Source: Bifidobacterium thermophilum DSM 20210 (GTDB lineage: Bacteria > Actinomycetota > Actinomycetes > Actinomycetales > Bifidobacteriaceae). From it: DNA of 64,000 nucleotides. Where the stretch lies: assembly GCA_000771265.1 (NCBI GenBank), contig JDUB01000010.1, positions 1 through 64,000 on the forward strand, given 5' to 3'. Below are positions 7,261 through 16,577 of this stretch, in pieces (position 1 is the first letter of the stretch; each line of letters opens with the position of its first letter). Position numbers and translations under genes: made by a program. Under the pieces are notes generated by a model. The model did not search any database and was not told the origin of the DNA. It was given only the letters and a program-made list of their open reading frames with translations.

Positions 7261-8812
7261 ATCCCTCCGGCCCGCAAGTGACGACGCCGTCCAGCTCCAT
7301 CAGCCCCAGTTCGGCGAGGACATCCTGGGATTGAGGCGGGCTTGTCGACGAATCATCTTGGGCTATCGCTGCAATGAGGCGTTCTGGCGGCATCGGGCGA
7401 CGCAGTGCGCGCATGATGGCGATCAGACGCTCACGCAGACCATGACCCTCGGGTGACGGCGCGCCGGCAGTCTCAATGTCTGGCGGTTCGGCGAGGTGTG
7501 TCTGTGCGGATTCCGCTGCCTGCGCGGTGCCTGCGAGGTCTGCGACACCGCTTGTGGCAGGCCGGTGGGCGGCATGGCAGATGTCGGACACCGTCTTGCA
7601 GCTGCACAGCAGCATCGCTTTGCCGTCCGCGATTAGCCGGTTGCATCCGCCGTTGCTTGGCGTGGTGATATCCCCAGGGGCGGCGTAGATGTCACGGTTC
7701 AGTTCGCTCGCCCATGTGGCGGTGTTGAGCGCACCTGATCGCCGGCGAGCCTGCGCCACGACTACGGTCGACGCGAGCGTGGCGATAATGCGGTTGCGCA
7801 GCAAGAACCGGTGGGGTTGCGGCACGGTACCGGGGAATGATTCGCTGATGAGGGCACCCTTATTTGCTACGATCGCGTCAAACAGCAACTGGTTGCTGCG
7901 CGGGCCGATATGGGTCAGTCCACCAGCGAATACGGCGATGGTCGACCCGGCTGAATCCCCATACTGTTCCCTTGCCCGGATCGCTCCCCAATGGGCGGCG
8001 GCGTCGGCGCCCATCGCCCCACCGGAGACCACGGTATGCCCGTCGCCGGCAGCATGACGTCCGAGGCTGTATGCGACGGTGCGTCCATATTCGTTGACAC
8101 CGCGTGAACCGACGATGGCCAGCGGTCTGTCACAGGCCTTGAGCGCAGGAGCATGTCCCAGACCCCACAGGCACAGCGGCGCCGCCCAATCCTTGCGGAC
8201 ACACAAATCGCCGACTTGCTCGGGCCACAGCGTGCTGTCCGGGCCAATCAGCCAGTACCGCCCATCCACCGTCGCATGCGACCATATCGCTTCGGCCAGT
8301 GTTTGGGGCATCGGGCAACAGTCATCTTCCCCGTTATCATGCCGGTCATACCAAGGCATCTCCTCGACCCCGAAATCATGGTGTATGACTGCCAAACTGG
8401 TGAGCAGATCGTGCAGACGGGTCTGCCACCCCTCCAAAGACTTGCGGAAGGTGGTCAATGCGCGGGAATCCGCCCGCAGCCCCCACCGCGCCGCACCGGT
8501 GACGAACCATTCTTCCAGTCGGCTGACTGCCATCGGTCGCTGCCATTGCATGCGTTCCGGCATCCATGAGGCGCTCGAATACATCGCCGACAGCACACTC
8601 CACGCGTCGGGCGCGCCTTTGAGCGTCGCGAACATCAAGGCGTCAGCGCTGTCGGTGCAATAGGTGAGAGCCGCCCGCGCAAGTGTGTCGTCGCTCGGCC
8701 GGGCCGAACCATAGTCGTGTTCCCCCGTCGGGGATGATGGCGGCACGGTCGTCGGCGTGGCCGGCGTGGTCGATGCGGACGGCGTGGTGGAGGAGGGGTG
8801 TACTGATGACAT
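7235..8812 (-). CDS. dprA: DNA-processing protein DprA
   Basis: DprA/Smf family, which in transformable bacteria loads RecA onto incoming single-stranded DNA. Seen: the Rossmann-like core with AIVGSRGVNEYG, SGGAMGADAAAHWG, FLLRNRIIATL, RRSGALNTA and PGDITTPSNGGCNRLI. The product is 525 aa, with a long Ser/Thr/Pro-rich N-terminus of about 40 residues. The start at 8812 is preceded by a purine-rich AAAGAGAG. The frame is open further upstream to 9286, inside comM, but without family similarity. It is the last gene of the yraN–comM–dprA group, 221 bp after comM. No other competence genes are in the window. Confidence 0.9.
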   Translation of the reverse strand: MSSVHPSSTTPSASTTPATPTTVPPSSPTGEHDYGSARPSDDTLARAALTYCTDSADALMFATLKGAPDAWSVLSAMYSSASWMPERMQWQRPMAVSRLEEWFVTGAARWGLRADSRALTTFRKSLEGWQTRLHDLLTSLAVIHHDFGVEEMPWYDRHDNGEDDCCPMPQTLAEAIWSHATVDGRYWLIGPDSTLWPEQVGDLCVRKDWAAPLCLWGLGHAPALKACDRPLAIVGSRGVNEYGRTVAYSLGRHAAGDGHTVVSGGAMGADAAAHWGAIRAREQYGDSAGSTIAVFAGGLTHIGPRSNQLLFDAIVANKGALISESFPGTVPQPHRFLLRNRIIATLASTVVVAQARRRSGALNTATWASELNRDIYAAPGDITTPSNGGCNRLIADGKAMLLCSCKTVSDICHAAHRPATSGVADLAGTAQAAESAQTHLAEPPDIETAGAPSPEGHGLRERLIAIMRALRRPMPPERLIAAIAQDDSSTSPPQSQDVLAELGLMELDGVVTCGPEGFRLATGSD

Positions 8813-9033
8813 GGAGTTCTCTCTTTCAGAGCAATCGGTGTAATCCACTTGGAATGCGGCGTGTCGGGATGAGCGGATGCTGTCGGATGTGCTGAATGGA
8901 CGGTATCGGATGGGCTTCGCCGCCGGGTGAGCGCAATCAGATAGGCGGCAAAACGGGTGACGGAACCAAGCTGGCGGAACCACGCGGACGGAACCAGAAG
9001 GCAGATCAGACGGGCTGCGCCGCCGGAGAGCCG

Positions 9034-10566
9034 TCACCGCATGCGGGTCCTGAGCGCGATACCTTGCGCCATATCCTGCCTGTCTGGCGACGTCCCGCCG
9101 CGCATATCCGCAAGCGTCCACGCCAGACGCATCGCCCGGTCGGCACCGCGAAGGCTCAACCGCCCGGAATCCAAGGCGCGGTTGACCAGTTCGACGGCTT
9201 GCCGCGACGTATGCTCCCGCAGCCACACGCCGTCCGCCTGCGCATTGCATGTCCAGCCGTACCCCCGGAACCGTTCCGCCGCACAATCGCGGGCTTTGCT
9301 GACCTCAGCGCGCATGGTCGCACTGTCCTTGCCGTTTGCGCCCTGATCGCCGAGCGTGATCTCATTGATGGGCGGGACTTCCACTTGGATGTCGATACGA
9401 TCGAGAATCGGGCCAGACAGCCTTGAAAAATAGCGGATCCGGTCGCGTTCCCTGCACGTGCAGCGCTCGCCGTCGCCATAGGCGTACCCGCACGGGCACG
9501 GATTGGCGGCCATGACCAACTGGAACCGGGCGGGATACCAAGCGGTGCCTTTGGCCCGGGACAAGGCGATACACCCGGATTCCAACGGTTCACGAAGCGT
9601 CTGCAACGCCCGTGTGGAGAATTCCGGGGCTTCGTCCATGAACAGGACGCCGCGATGCGCGCGGGTGATCGCCCCGGGGACGGCGACGCCTGATCCGCCG
9701 CCGACCAAGGCGGCCGAGGATGCGGTATGGTGTGGCGCCTCATACGGCGGAACATCGGTGATGCCGAATCGTGGAAGCGTCCCACACAGCGAACGCACCG
9801 ACGCGACTTCAAGCTGCTCGTCGTCACTGAGCGGCCGCATGATGCCGGGCAATCGTGAGGCGAGCATTGTCTTGCCCGCCCCGGGAGGGCCGACCAGCAG
9901 CGCGTGATGGCCGCCTGCCGCGGCGACTTGCAACGCCCATTTCGTGTGATCCTGCCCGATGACTTCGCTCATATCGCCTGTCGCGGGCGCGTCCATGCGT
10001 TCGCCATCAGGCAGATCGTCACCATGCGACGGCGACAGCGTGTACTTCGCATGGCCGCCCAACAACTCGATGAGCTCACCGACATGCCGTACGCCGGTCA
10101 CGGCGATGTCGGGGACGAGTTCGGCCTCCTCGATATTCGCCGCCGGGACGATGACACGTGACATGCCTTGTGATTTCGCGTGCACAACGGCTGGAAGCAC
10201 CCCGGGGACCGGCAGTACGCTGCCATCGAGATTGAGCTCGCCGAGCACCACAGTCCGTTCCAGCGCTTCACTGCTGATTTTCCCGGCCGCACCGAGCACG
10301 CTCGCCGCAATCGCCAGATCGTGTGCGGAACCGCGTTTGGGCATCGAAGCGGGGGAGAGATTCACCGTCACCCGGGTCTGCGGCCATGAGAATCCCGCAG
10401 CCTGGCATGCCGATCTGACCCGCTCCCGCGCCTCACTCAAGGAGGTGTCGGGAAGCCCGATGATTGAGAAATACGGCAATCCTTGCGATACGAACGCCTG
10501 CATATGCACGGTGAACGCGCGCAAGCCGAGGAACCCGATGGAGGAAGCGCTGCCGATCCTCGCCAT
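9034..10566 (-). CDS. comM: YifB/ComM-family Mg-chelatase-like AAA+ ATPase
   Basis: AAA+ protein of the ComM family. ComM of Vibrio is a helicase that drives branch migration during natural transformation. Domains in order: an N-terminal Lon-S5-like 'ChlI' domain with SIIGLPDTSLSEARERV, the Walker A GPPGAGKTM, Walker B LFMDEAPEF, the cysteine-rich NPCPCGYAYGDGERCTC, and a C-terminal Mg-chelatase domain with the RGADRAMRLAWTLADM helix. It is 510 aa, normal for the family. The start at 10566 overlaps the yraN stop (TGATG), so translation is probably coupled. It sits between yraN and dprA, a conserved arrangement in actinobacteria. Confidence 0.92.
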   Translation of the reverse strand: MARIGSASSIGFLGLRAFTVHMQAFVSQGLPYFSIIGLPDTSLSEARERVRSACQAAGFSWPQTRVTVNLSPASMPKRGSAHDLAIAASVLGAAGKISSEALERTVVLGELNLDGSVLPVPGVLPAVVHAKSQGMSRVIVPAANIEEAELVPDIAVTGVRHVGELIELLGGHAKYTLSPSHGDDLPDGERMDAPATGDMSEVIGQDHTKWALQVAAAGGHHALLVGPPGAGKTMLASRLPGIMRPLSDDEQLEVASVRSLCGTLPRFGITDVPPYEAPHHTASSAALVGGGSGVAVPGAITRAHRGVLFMDEAPEFSTRALQTLREPLESGCIALSRAKGTAWYPARFQLVMAANPCPCGYAYGDGERCTCRERDRIRYFSRLSGPILDRIDIQVEVPPINEITLGDQGANGKDSATMRAEVSKARDCAAERFRGYGWTCNAQADGVWLREHTSRQAVELVNRALDSGRLSLRGADRAMRLAWTLADMRGGTSPDRQDMAQGIALRTRMR

Positions 10567-11030
10567 CAGAACGCCCCCGGGATATGCCGCAGGTCGACAT
10601 CCGAGCCGCGAACCTGGATGCTGACCACATCGAACCGAATGCCTCGGTAATACGGCGTGTTCTCGCGCCGTTGGGAAAGCCACAACCGTCCCGCCTTGCG
10701 CAGCGCCGCCTGTTTGGCTGCATGCACGGCTTCCTCAGGGGCGCCGAACCGGGTCGTACGCCGGGTTTTGACTTCGACGAACACCAAGGTGAGGTCGTCG
10801 GCCAGCATGATCAGGTCGATTTCCCCATAACGGGTCCGCCAGTTGGAGGCGATGAGATGCCAGTCGCGTCCGATTAGCGAGTATGCGGCGTATTGCTCCC
10901 CGGCGGTACCCAGCGTTTTCGCTGAAGTGCAAGGGTCAAGCATGACCGCCCGGCAGTGGGTGAGCATGCTCGAAGCCTGCTCATGGGCGTGCGGAAAACT
11001 ACATGGCTGTGGTGTCTGATAGTCATTCAT
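10566..11030 (-). CDS. YraN (UPF0102) nuclease-like protein
   Basis: UPF0102/YraN family, with a restriction-endonuclease-like fold related to archaeal Holliday-junction resolvases; its function is not established. Seen: GTAGEQYAAYSL, then the nuclease-like core WRTRYGEIDLIMLADD...LVFVEVKTRR, where the GEIDLI aspartate and the EVK are the expected metal-site residues. It is 154 aa with an extra N-terminal stretch of about 40 residues. First gene of the yraN–comM–dprA operon, overlapping comM by one base. No convincing ribosome-binding site precedes ATG 11030. Confidence 0.85.
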   Translation of the reverse strand: MNDYQTPQPCSFPHAHEQASSMLTHCRAVMLDPCTSAKTLGTAGEQYAAYSLIGRDWHLIASNWRTRYGEIDLIMLADDLTLVFVEVKTRRTTRFGAPEEAVHAAKQAALRKAGRLWLSQRRENTPYYRGIRFDVVSIQVRGSDVDLRHIPGAF

Positions 11031-11138
11031 GGGCCTATTGCACCATGCCGTGACCGTCCGGCGCCAGCGCGACGGGACAATGTGGTCAAAAGTTGAACGG
11101 AAGCGGTTAAGCCCCTGTAATCAGCCGTAAATCACCTG

Positions 11139-12032
11139 TCAGTGACGGACCAGTCCGGTCAAATCGCCCAAATCAAGTTCGAAACTCACGCCGCGTTCCT
11201 CATGATGCGGCTGATCGGCCGTATGAATCATCGCATGGCGGACGAATTCGCCGGCGATCTTCGCGGATTGCGCCAAACCGCGCCCCGCCATGATCGCCCC
11301 ACACATGGCGGAGGCGTACGCATCCCCGGTGCCATGTGTCATATACGGTAGCTTGTCGTGGATCAGCTCGCGCTTGCCCGCGATGCCGGTGGAGGCGCTC
11401 ACCACATAGTTGCGCAGCGTGCCGTCCCCGCGATCGATGCCCTTGAGCACGATGTTCTTGGCACCCAAAGCAAGCAGCGCCTCCAGCAAGTCGTCGACCT
11501 GACGGTCGTCGAGATTCTGCCCCGGATAGTCCCGGCCGGTCAGGATGCTCGCCTCGGTCAGATTCGGCATGAGCACGTCGGCGCCATCGACCAGATCGCC
11601 CATGGCCTGGCACAGCTGGTCTGTGTACGTCGGATACATCTCGCCGCCGTCGCCCATCACCGGGTCCACAAGACGCAAGGCATGCGGGTATTCCCGATAC
11701 AGCCGCTTGATGATCGCGACTTGATCTGCCGAACCCAGAAAACCGCTGTACACCCCGTCGAGATCGACGTTTTCCTGCCGCCACGCGTCCAAGTAGCCGT
11801 CCAGGATATCGGTCGTGTCGTGCATGGTGAACACACGGTATCTGGTGTGCGCTGAGAACAAGGCGGTCGGTACCGGGCACACGTCGCACCCAGCGGCCGA
11901 AAGAATCGGGATCGCCGCCGTCAGCGAGCACTTGCCGTACCCGCACATGTCATGCACCGCGGCAACGCGGGGAATGTACTTGGGGTCACGTTGATAGAGC
12001 GTTACATCTTGATTCGTCATATCTTGGGTCAT
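11139..12032 (-). CDS. pdxY: Pyridoxal/pyridoxamine kinase (PdxY-type)
   Basis: Ribokinase-superfamily kinase that phosphorylates pyridoxal, pyridoxamine or pyridoxine in B6 salvage. Seen: VAAVHDMCGYGKCSLTAAIP at the N-terminus, PTALFSAHTRY (substrate loop), LVDPVMGDGG, and the C-terminal anion-hole/catalytic-base motif THGTGDAYASAM. The product is 297 aa. ATG 12032 was chosen because AGAAAGG lies seven bases upstream. A later in-frame ATG at 12020 is less well placed. Divergently transcribed from metY, a PLP enzyme, across a 353-bp region, which may be a meaningful pairing (inference). Confidence 0.88.
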   Translation of the reverse strand: MTQDMTNQDVTLYQRDPKYIPRVAAVHDMCGYGKCSLTAAIPILSAAGCDVCPVPTALFSAHTRYRVFTMHDTTDILDGYLDAWRQENVDLDGVYSGFLGSADQVAIIKRLYREYPHALRLVDPVMGDGGEMYPTYTDQLCQAMGDLVDGADVLMPNLTEASILTGRDYPGQNLDDRQVDDLLEALLALGAKNIVLKGIDRGDGTLRNYVVSASTGIAGKRELIHDKLPYMTHGTGDAYASAMCGAIMAGRGLAQSAKIAGEFVRHAMIHTADQPHHEERGVSFELDLGDLTGLVRH

Positions 12033-12262
12033 GGGAAGCCTTTCTGCGCGCCGGTATCGCGGTCGCGTCGCCAATGACTGTAGTATGTCGCCTTGGACTT
12101 CTCGGTCCTCGAACCGCATAGGCGCCGCCCGTCCATGTCACGCGTGGATTGTCATGTCGGCGTGTCGCGTGCTTCGCGGCAAGATTTTCCGATTCGACCG
12201 AGGCCGTCAATCCCTCTGGTCGCAAGGCGCATTAAACAGTTATAGCTAAGCACGATAACGGC

Positions 12263-12385
12263 GTGGTTGCAGGGCTTGCGTGGGTGGCTTAATCTCTCAA
12301 TCAACACCTCACCAACCGGCTGCAAGGCCGCGGCGGCGAGGGCAAGACGGAAACACAACCACCCACCGAACTAAGGAGCACCACC
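12263..12385 (+). promoter_or_regulatory. metY leader with alternative pairings before the ribosome-binding site
   Basis: The 353 bp between pdxY and metY hold no gene. In the metY leader GTGGGTGG (12280-12287) is fully complementary to CCACCCAC (12359-12366), nine bases before the AAGGAG ribosome-binding site. GTGGTTG (12263-12269) can instead pair with CAACCAC (12356-12362). The two pairings exclude each other. CGGCTGCAAGGCCG can form a small hairpin in between. I see no consensus SAM riboswitch. No clear promoter hexamers are visible. Confidence 0.35.
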
Positions 12386-13702
12386 ATGGCTGAAAAGAAC
12401 AACCACTACCGTTTCGAGACCCTCCAGCTGCACGTCGGCCAGGAAGAGGCGGATCCCGCCACCGATTCCCGCGCGGTCCCGATCTACGCCACCACGAGCT
12501 ACGTCTTCCATAACTTCGATCACGCTGAGGCCCGCTTCGGCCTCCAGGACCCGGGCAACATCTACGGCCGCCTGACCAACACCACCGAGGGCGTGTTCGA
12601 GGACCGCATCGCAGCGCTCGAAGGCGGCACCGCCGGACTCGCCGTCGCATCCGGTGCAGCAGCCGTCGAATACGCGGTGCGCAACATCACGCAGACCGGC
12701 GACCATATCGTGGCTTCCAAGCACATCTACGGTGGCACCTTCAACCTGCTTCGCCACACGCTTCCGCGTGACGGCGTGAACACCACCTTCGTCGAGCCGA
12801 GCGATCCGAAGAACTTCGAGGACGCTATCCAGGAGAACACGAAGCTCGTCTACATCGAGACCTTCGGCAACCCGAACGCTGACCTGGCCGACATCGAAGC
12901 CATCGCCGACATCGCCCACAAGCACAACCTGCCGCTCGTCGTTGACAACACCTTCGCCACCCCGTACCTGTTCCGCCCGCTGGAGCACGGCGCCGACATC
13001 GTGGTGGAATCCGCCACGAAGTTCATCGGCGGTCACGGCACCACCCTGGGCGGTGTGATCGTCGAAGGCGGCAAGTTCGACTGGGCCGCTGTTCCCGGCA
13101 AGTTCCCGACCCTGACCGAACCGGATCCCTCCTACCACAACCTCAACTTCTATGAGGCCCTCGGCCCCGTGGCCTTCGTGACCCGTGCCCGCGCCATCCT
13201 GCTGCGCGACACCGGCGCCACGCTCTCCCCGTTCGCGGCGTTCCTGCTGCTGCAGGGCACCGAGACGCTCTCGCTGCGCGTCGAGCGCCACGTGCAGAAC
13301 GCCCTGAAGGTCGTCGAATACCTGCAGACCGTGCCGGAAGTCGAGTCCGTGAGCCATCCGGCCGTGCCGGGACGCCCCGACCATGATCTGTACGCGAAGT
13401 ACTTCCCGAACGGCGGCGGCTCCATCTTCACCTTCGACATCAAGGGTGGCAAGGACGCGGCACGCGTATTCATCAACAACCTGCACCTGTTCTCGCTACT
13501 CGCGAACGTCGGCGACGCCAAGTCCCTCGTCGTGCACCCGGCTTCCACCACGCACTCCCAGGAATCCCCGGAGGAGCTCGAGGATCAGGGCATCCATCAG
13601 GGCACGATCCGCCTGTCCATCGGCCTGGAGAACATCGACGACATCATCGAAGACCTCGAAGGCGGCTTCAAGGCGCTGCGCGAGTCCGGTCTGGCTAAGT
13701 GA
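12386..13702 (+). CDS. metY: O-acetylhomoserine sulfhydrylase (MetY-type)
   Basis: PLP enzyme of the Cys/Met metabolism family joining O-acetylhomoserine (or O-acetylserine) with sulfide. Seen: the N-terminal [38 protein letters not shown] and the PLP-lysine motif [16 protein letters not shown]. It is 438 aa, typical of this long subfamily rather than of cystathionine synthases (about 380 aa). The interruption around [21 protein letters not shown] is also typical of the subfamily. AAGGAG precedes ATG 12386. Codon use is strongly biased to the GC-rich optimal set, suggesting high expression. Single-gene unit ended by a strong terminator. Confidence 0.93.
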   Translation: MAEKNNHYRFETLQLHVGQEEADPATDSRAVPIYATTSYVFHNFDHAEARFGLQDPGNIYGRLTNTTEGVFEDRIAALEGGTAGLAVASGAAAVEYAVRNITQTGDHIVASKHIYGGTFNLLRHTLPRDGVNTTFVEPSDPKNFEDAIQENTKLVYIETFGNPNADLADIEAIADIAHKHNLPLVVDNTFATPYLFRPLEHGADIVVESATKFIGGHGTTLGGVIVEGGKFDWAAVPGKFPTLTEPDPSYHNLNFYEALGPVAFVTRARAILLRDTGATLSPFAAFLLLQGTETLSLRVERHVQNALKVVEYLQTVPEVESVSHPAVPGRPDHDLYAKYFPNGGGSIFTFDIKGGKDAARVFINNLHLFSLLANVGDAKSLVVHPASTTHSQESPEELEDQGIHQGTIRLSIGLENIDDIIEDLEGGFKALRESGLAK

Positions 13703-13752
13703 CGCAAAGTAAGCACATTCAAGTGCGAGCATAGCCTTGTGCGATTGGTTGC

Positions 13753-13788
13753 GCGGGCGCGGCGAGTGATCGTCGCACCCGCGTTTTT
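13753..13788 (+). terminator. Rho-independent terminator after metY
   Basis: GCGGGCGCGGCGA (13753-13765) pairs with TCGTCGCACCCGC (13770-13782) with one mismatch and one G-U pair, loop GTGA, followed by GTTTTT. A classic intrinsic terminator about 50 bp after the metY stop. Confidence 0.85.
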
Positions 13789-14054
13789 CGCAATGCTGCT
13801 GTTGTGGTGGTGTCGTCAAGGCATGATTGGCGCGACCTGATGGTCGGGCTTTTGTGACGTCGTGCGGGCACTCGTGATCGGGGCGGTCCGCGGATTGCGT
13901 TCTGAGCACAATGTCCTCGACACTATGGAATGTTGATATTGGACTTCGCATGCCGACGCTTGCGCGCCATGCACGTCCTTGACCGTGCCTGCGTGACCTG
14001 TTCGTCCTGCAACCGCACGGTAGACCACATCGAACGAGAGAGAAAGAGCCGACC
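13789..14054. other. Gene-free stretch before the binding-protein gene
   Basis: Part of a 352-bp gene-free interval. CGACC-TGAT-GGTCG (13833-13846) followed by GGGCTTTT is a weak second terminator candidate. An AAAGAG ribosome-binding site lies just before 14055. No recognisable promoter or operator is visible. Confidence 0.4.
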
Positions 14055-15710
14055 ATGAAGAACAGCAGTCGTACCTTCCTGCACCGGGCCGCCATCGCGG
14101 TCCTCGCCGCATCCGCGATGATGCTGTCGGGGTGTTCTTCGGGGCCGTCCGCGGGCGCATCCGCCTCAGCGTCATCGAGCACCGGGAATATCGTCACCGT
14201 CAACAATGTGGAACCTGCCGCAGGACTGATTCCGAGCAACACTGACGACCTTGCGGGCTGGAAGGTGGTTACACAGCTGTACGAAGGTTTGGTCACCTTC
14301 GACGCCGCCGGCAAACTGGTCTACGCGGACGCCACATCCATCACCCCGAACGCCGATGCCTCGGAATACACCATCAAACTGCGTTCGGGACTCGTCTTCT
14401 CCGACGGCGAGAAGATTACCGCCTCCACCTACGCGAAATCATGGTCCTTCGCCGCCAACGCTGCCAACGGGCAGCTAGGGGCCGCCATATTCTCCACGAT
14501 CAGGGGCTACGACGCACTGCAAGACGAAAACGGCGACAAGAACGCCCAGCTGTCAGGCCTGAAGGTTGTCGACGACACTACGCTTGACGTCACGCTCGCC
14601 GCCCCTGACTCCTCATTCCCGTACAAGGTCGGTGATGTGGCGTTCCTGCCATTGCCTGCCAGCGCGTACAAGGACATCGACGCATTCGGTGAACACCCGG
14701 TCGGAAACGGGCCGTACAAGCTTGCATCCTGGTCACATGACAAGGAAATCAAACTCGTGCCCAACCCCAGATACACCGGTCCGCGCAAGGCGAAAAACGG
14801 GGGAGTGACCTACGAACTGTACACGAGCCTCGACGCCGCATACTCCGACTTGCTGGCAGGCAACCTCGACGTGTTGGATTCCATTCCGTCAAGTGCGCTG
14901 AAAACCTACAGCAAAGAACAGCTGCAAACCGTCAGCAAGCCCGGCCCCGGCTTCAAATCCTTCACAATACCGCAGAATATGGCGCATTTCTCCGGCAAGG
15001 AGGGTAAGTTGCGCCGTGCTGCAATCGCCCATGCGGTCGACCGCGAGACGATTATCAAGAAAGTCCTGTACGGTACCGCCACCAAGGCGACTGACTTCAC
15101 TGCGCCGACTATCGCAGGGTATAGCAAAATCCTCGCCGGGACATCCGTACTCGACTATGACGCTGCACAAGCCAAGAAACTGTGGAAACAGGCGGATGCC
15201 ATCAGCCCATGGGAAGGGACTTTCCGACTCGCCTACAGCACGGACAGCGGCAACAAGCCGTGGATCGATGCGATCTGCAATTCCATCACGAATGCGCTCG
15301 GCATCGACGCGCAACCGCTGATTTTCTCGACATCCAAAGAGCTGAGCACCGCGATCCATAACCGAACGGTCGGCGCCGCGTTCATCCAAGGCCTGCAATC
15401 CGATTATCCGCACCCCGAAGGGTATCTGGTACAGGCGTATGACTCCGCGTCGGCGGACGGCAAGGGCCTGAACAACGGCGACTACAAGAGCGCGGCGTTC
15501 GACGCGCTGATCGATCAGGCAGCCCGGCAGACCACGCTCGACGGGGCAATCGGCTACTATCACAAGGCCGAGGAACTGCTGTTTGAGGATCTTCCTGTGA
15601 TTCCGCTGTGGTATACGAATGTGACTGCGGCCGCCGGCAAGCAAGTCGGCTCGCTGTCCTTCAATTACATGGGCTTGCCTGATTACTACAAGCTGACCGT
15701 GAAAGGCTGA
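14055..15710 (+). CDS. ABC transporter solute-binding lipoprotein, family 5 (peptide type)
   Basis: Extracellular binding protein of the OppA/DppA (SBP_bac_5) family. Seen: a signal peptide ending in the lipobox MMLSGC (lipidated cysteine near residue 26), a Ser/Ala-rich linker, then VTQLYEGLVTFDAAGKLV and IKLRSGLVFSDGEKITA, typical of the family's N-terminal domain. Near the C-terminus LFEDLPVIPLWYTN is the usual last conserved block. It is 551 aa, normal for OppA-like proteins. No permease or ATPase of the Opp type adjoins, so it is an orphan here that must work with a transporter encoded elsewhere. The ligand is probably an oligopeptide (inference). Confidence 0.9.
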   Translation: MKNSSRTFLHRAAIAVLAASAMMLSGCSSGPSAGASASASSSTGNIVTVNNVEPAAGLIPSNTDDLAGWKVVTQLYEGLVTFDAAGKLVYADATSITPNADASEYTIKLRSGLVFSDGEKITASTYAKSWSFAANAANGQLGAAIFSTIRGYDALQDENGDKNAQLSGLKVVDDTTLDVTLAAPDSSFPYKVGDVAFLPLPASAYKDIDAFGEHPVGNGPYKLASWSHDKEIKLVPNPRYTGPRKAKNGGVTYELYTSLDAAYSDLLAGNLDVLDSIPSSALKTYSKEQLQTVSKPGPGFKSFTIPQNMAHFSGKEGKLRRAAIAHAVDRETIIKKVLYGTATKATDFTAPTIAGYSKILAGTSVLDYDAAQAKKLWKQADAISPWEGTFRLAYSTDSGNKPWIDAICNSITNALGIDAQPLIFSTSKELSTAIHNRTVGAAFIQGLQSDYPHPEGYLVQAYDSASADGKGLNNGDYKSAAFDALIDQAARQTTLDGAIGYYHKAEELLFEDLPVIPLWYTNVTAAAGKQVGSLSFNYMGLPDYYKLTVKG

Positions 15711-15829
15711 GTCACAGGGTTCACGCGATATGGACGTGGGGGCCGATCGCGCCGCCGGCATCCGTAAGATATTGGCCTGACACATCCACATACGGGTGCA
15801 CAGGATCAATGTTCAAGAAGAGAGGAAAT

Positions 15830-16513
15830 ATGGCTGCACAAACCAAAACCAAATTCCAAGCAAGCATGATTCCGCTGATTGCCATCATGACCGCACTGAC
15901 CACGGTGCTGACCATGCTGGTGAAGCTACCGACACCGACACGCGGATACCTCAACCTGTCCGACGCGATGATCTTCTTCTCCGCCTACGCGTTCGGCCCG
16001 TGGGTCGGCGGCGTGATCGGCGGACTGGGGCCGGCGCTGTCGGATTTGCTGTCCGGTTATCCGCAGTGGGCGGCGTTCACCTTCGTCATCGACGGGCTGC
16101 AAGCCGTGCTCGTCGGGCTGATTGTGCGAAAGTTCCGTCCGGCCAATATCATCGCCGGCTCCGTCATCGCCGGCGTGTGGAAAGTGTTCGGCTACCTCGT
16201 CGCCGGAGGCATCCTGTCCGGCTGGGGTCCGGCCTTGGGCGAGGTCCTGGGCAACACTGGCCAGATGGTTGTCGGCCTGGTCATCGCCTACGCCCTGTTC
16301 GCTGCGGTCCGCAAGGCCTATCCGCCGCTGGTGCGCATGGGCAATCTGGGCGTGCAGCCCGCCGTTGCGATTCCTCAGGACTACACTGGGGCATCCGCTG
16401 ACACCGGTACCGGCGCAAATGTCGGTGCCAACACCGTTGACGATGCCGGTAGCGATACCGCAGAGCGAGCCGAAACGCCGGGTTCCGACCGTCCAGCGGA
16501 CAGCATCAACTGA
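15830..16513 (+). CDS. ECF transporter substrate-binding (S) component
   Basis: Integral membrane S component of an energy-coupling-factor vitamin importer. There are about five or six hydrophobic segments. The block LNLSDAMIFFSAYAFGPWVG and the following GGLGPALSDLLSGYPQWAAF resemble the ECF riboflavin/HMP-type S family (PF07155-like), but the vitamin cannot be named from sequence. ATG 15830 has AGAGGAAAT directly upstream and is preferred over the in-frame ATG at 15809. It is 227 aa, of which the last 50 residues are an acidic low-complexity tail. Followed by the fused ATPase (64 bp) and EcfT, making a complete single-operon transporter of group I type. Confidence 0.85.
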   Translation: MAAQTKTKFQASMIPLIAIMTALTTVLTMLVKLPTPTRGYLNLSDAMIFFSAYAFGPWVGGVIGGLGPALSDLLSGYPQWAAFTFVIDGLQAVLVGLIVRKFRPANIIAGSVIAGVWKVFGYLVAGGILSGWGPALGEVLGNTGQMVVGLVIAYALFAAVRKAYPPLVRMGNLGVQPAVAIPQDYTGASADTGTGANVGANTVDDAGSDTAERAETPGSDRPADSIN

Positions 16514-16577
16514 AGCCCGCTGACGGCGACTGACAGCACAAACGGCACTGACAGCACAGGCAATCGAACGACCTGAT

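Noticed and set aside
8813-9286. Upstream extension of dprA into comM
   Set aside because: The frame is open, but the residues are not DprA-like and there is a purine-rich site right before 8812.
12033-12385. SAM riboswitch upstream of metY
   Set aside because: No match to the conserved cores I know; only unclassified pairings are present.
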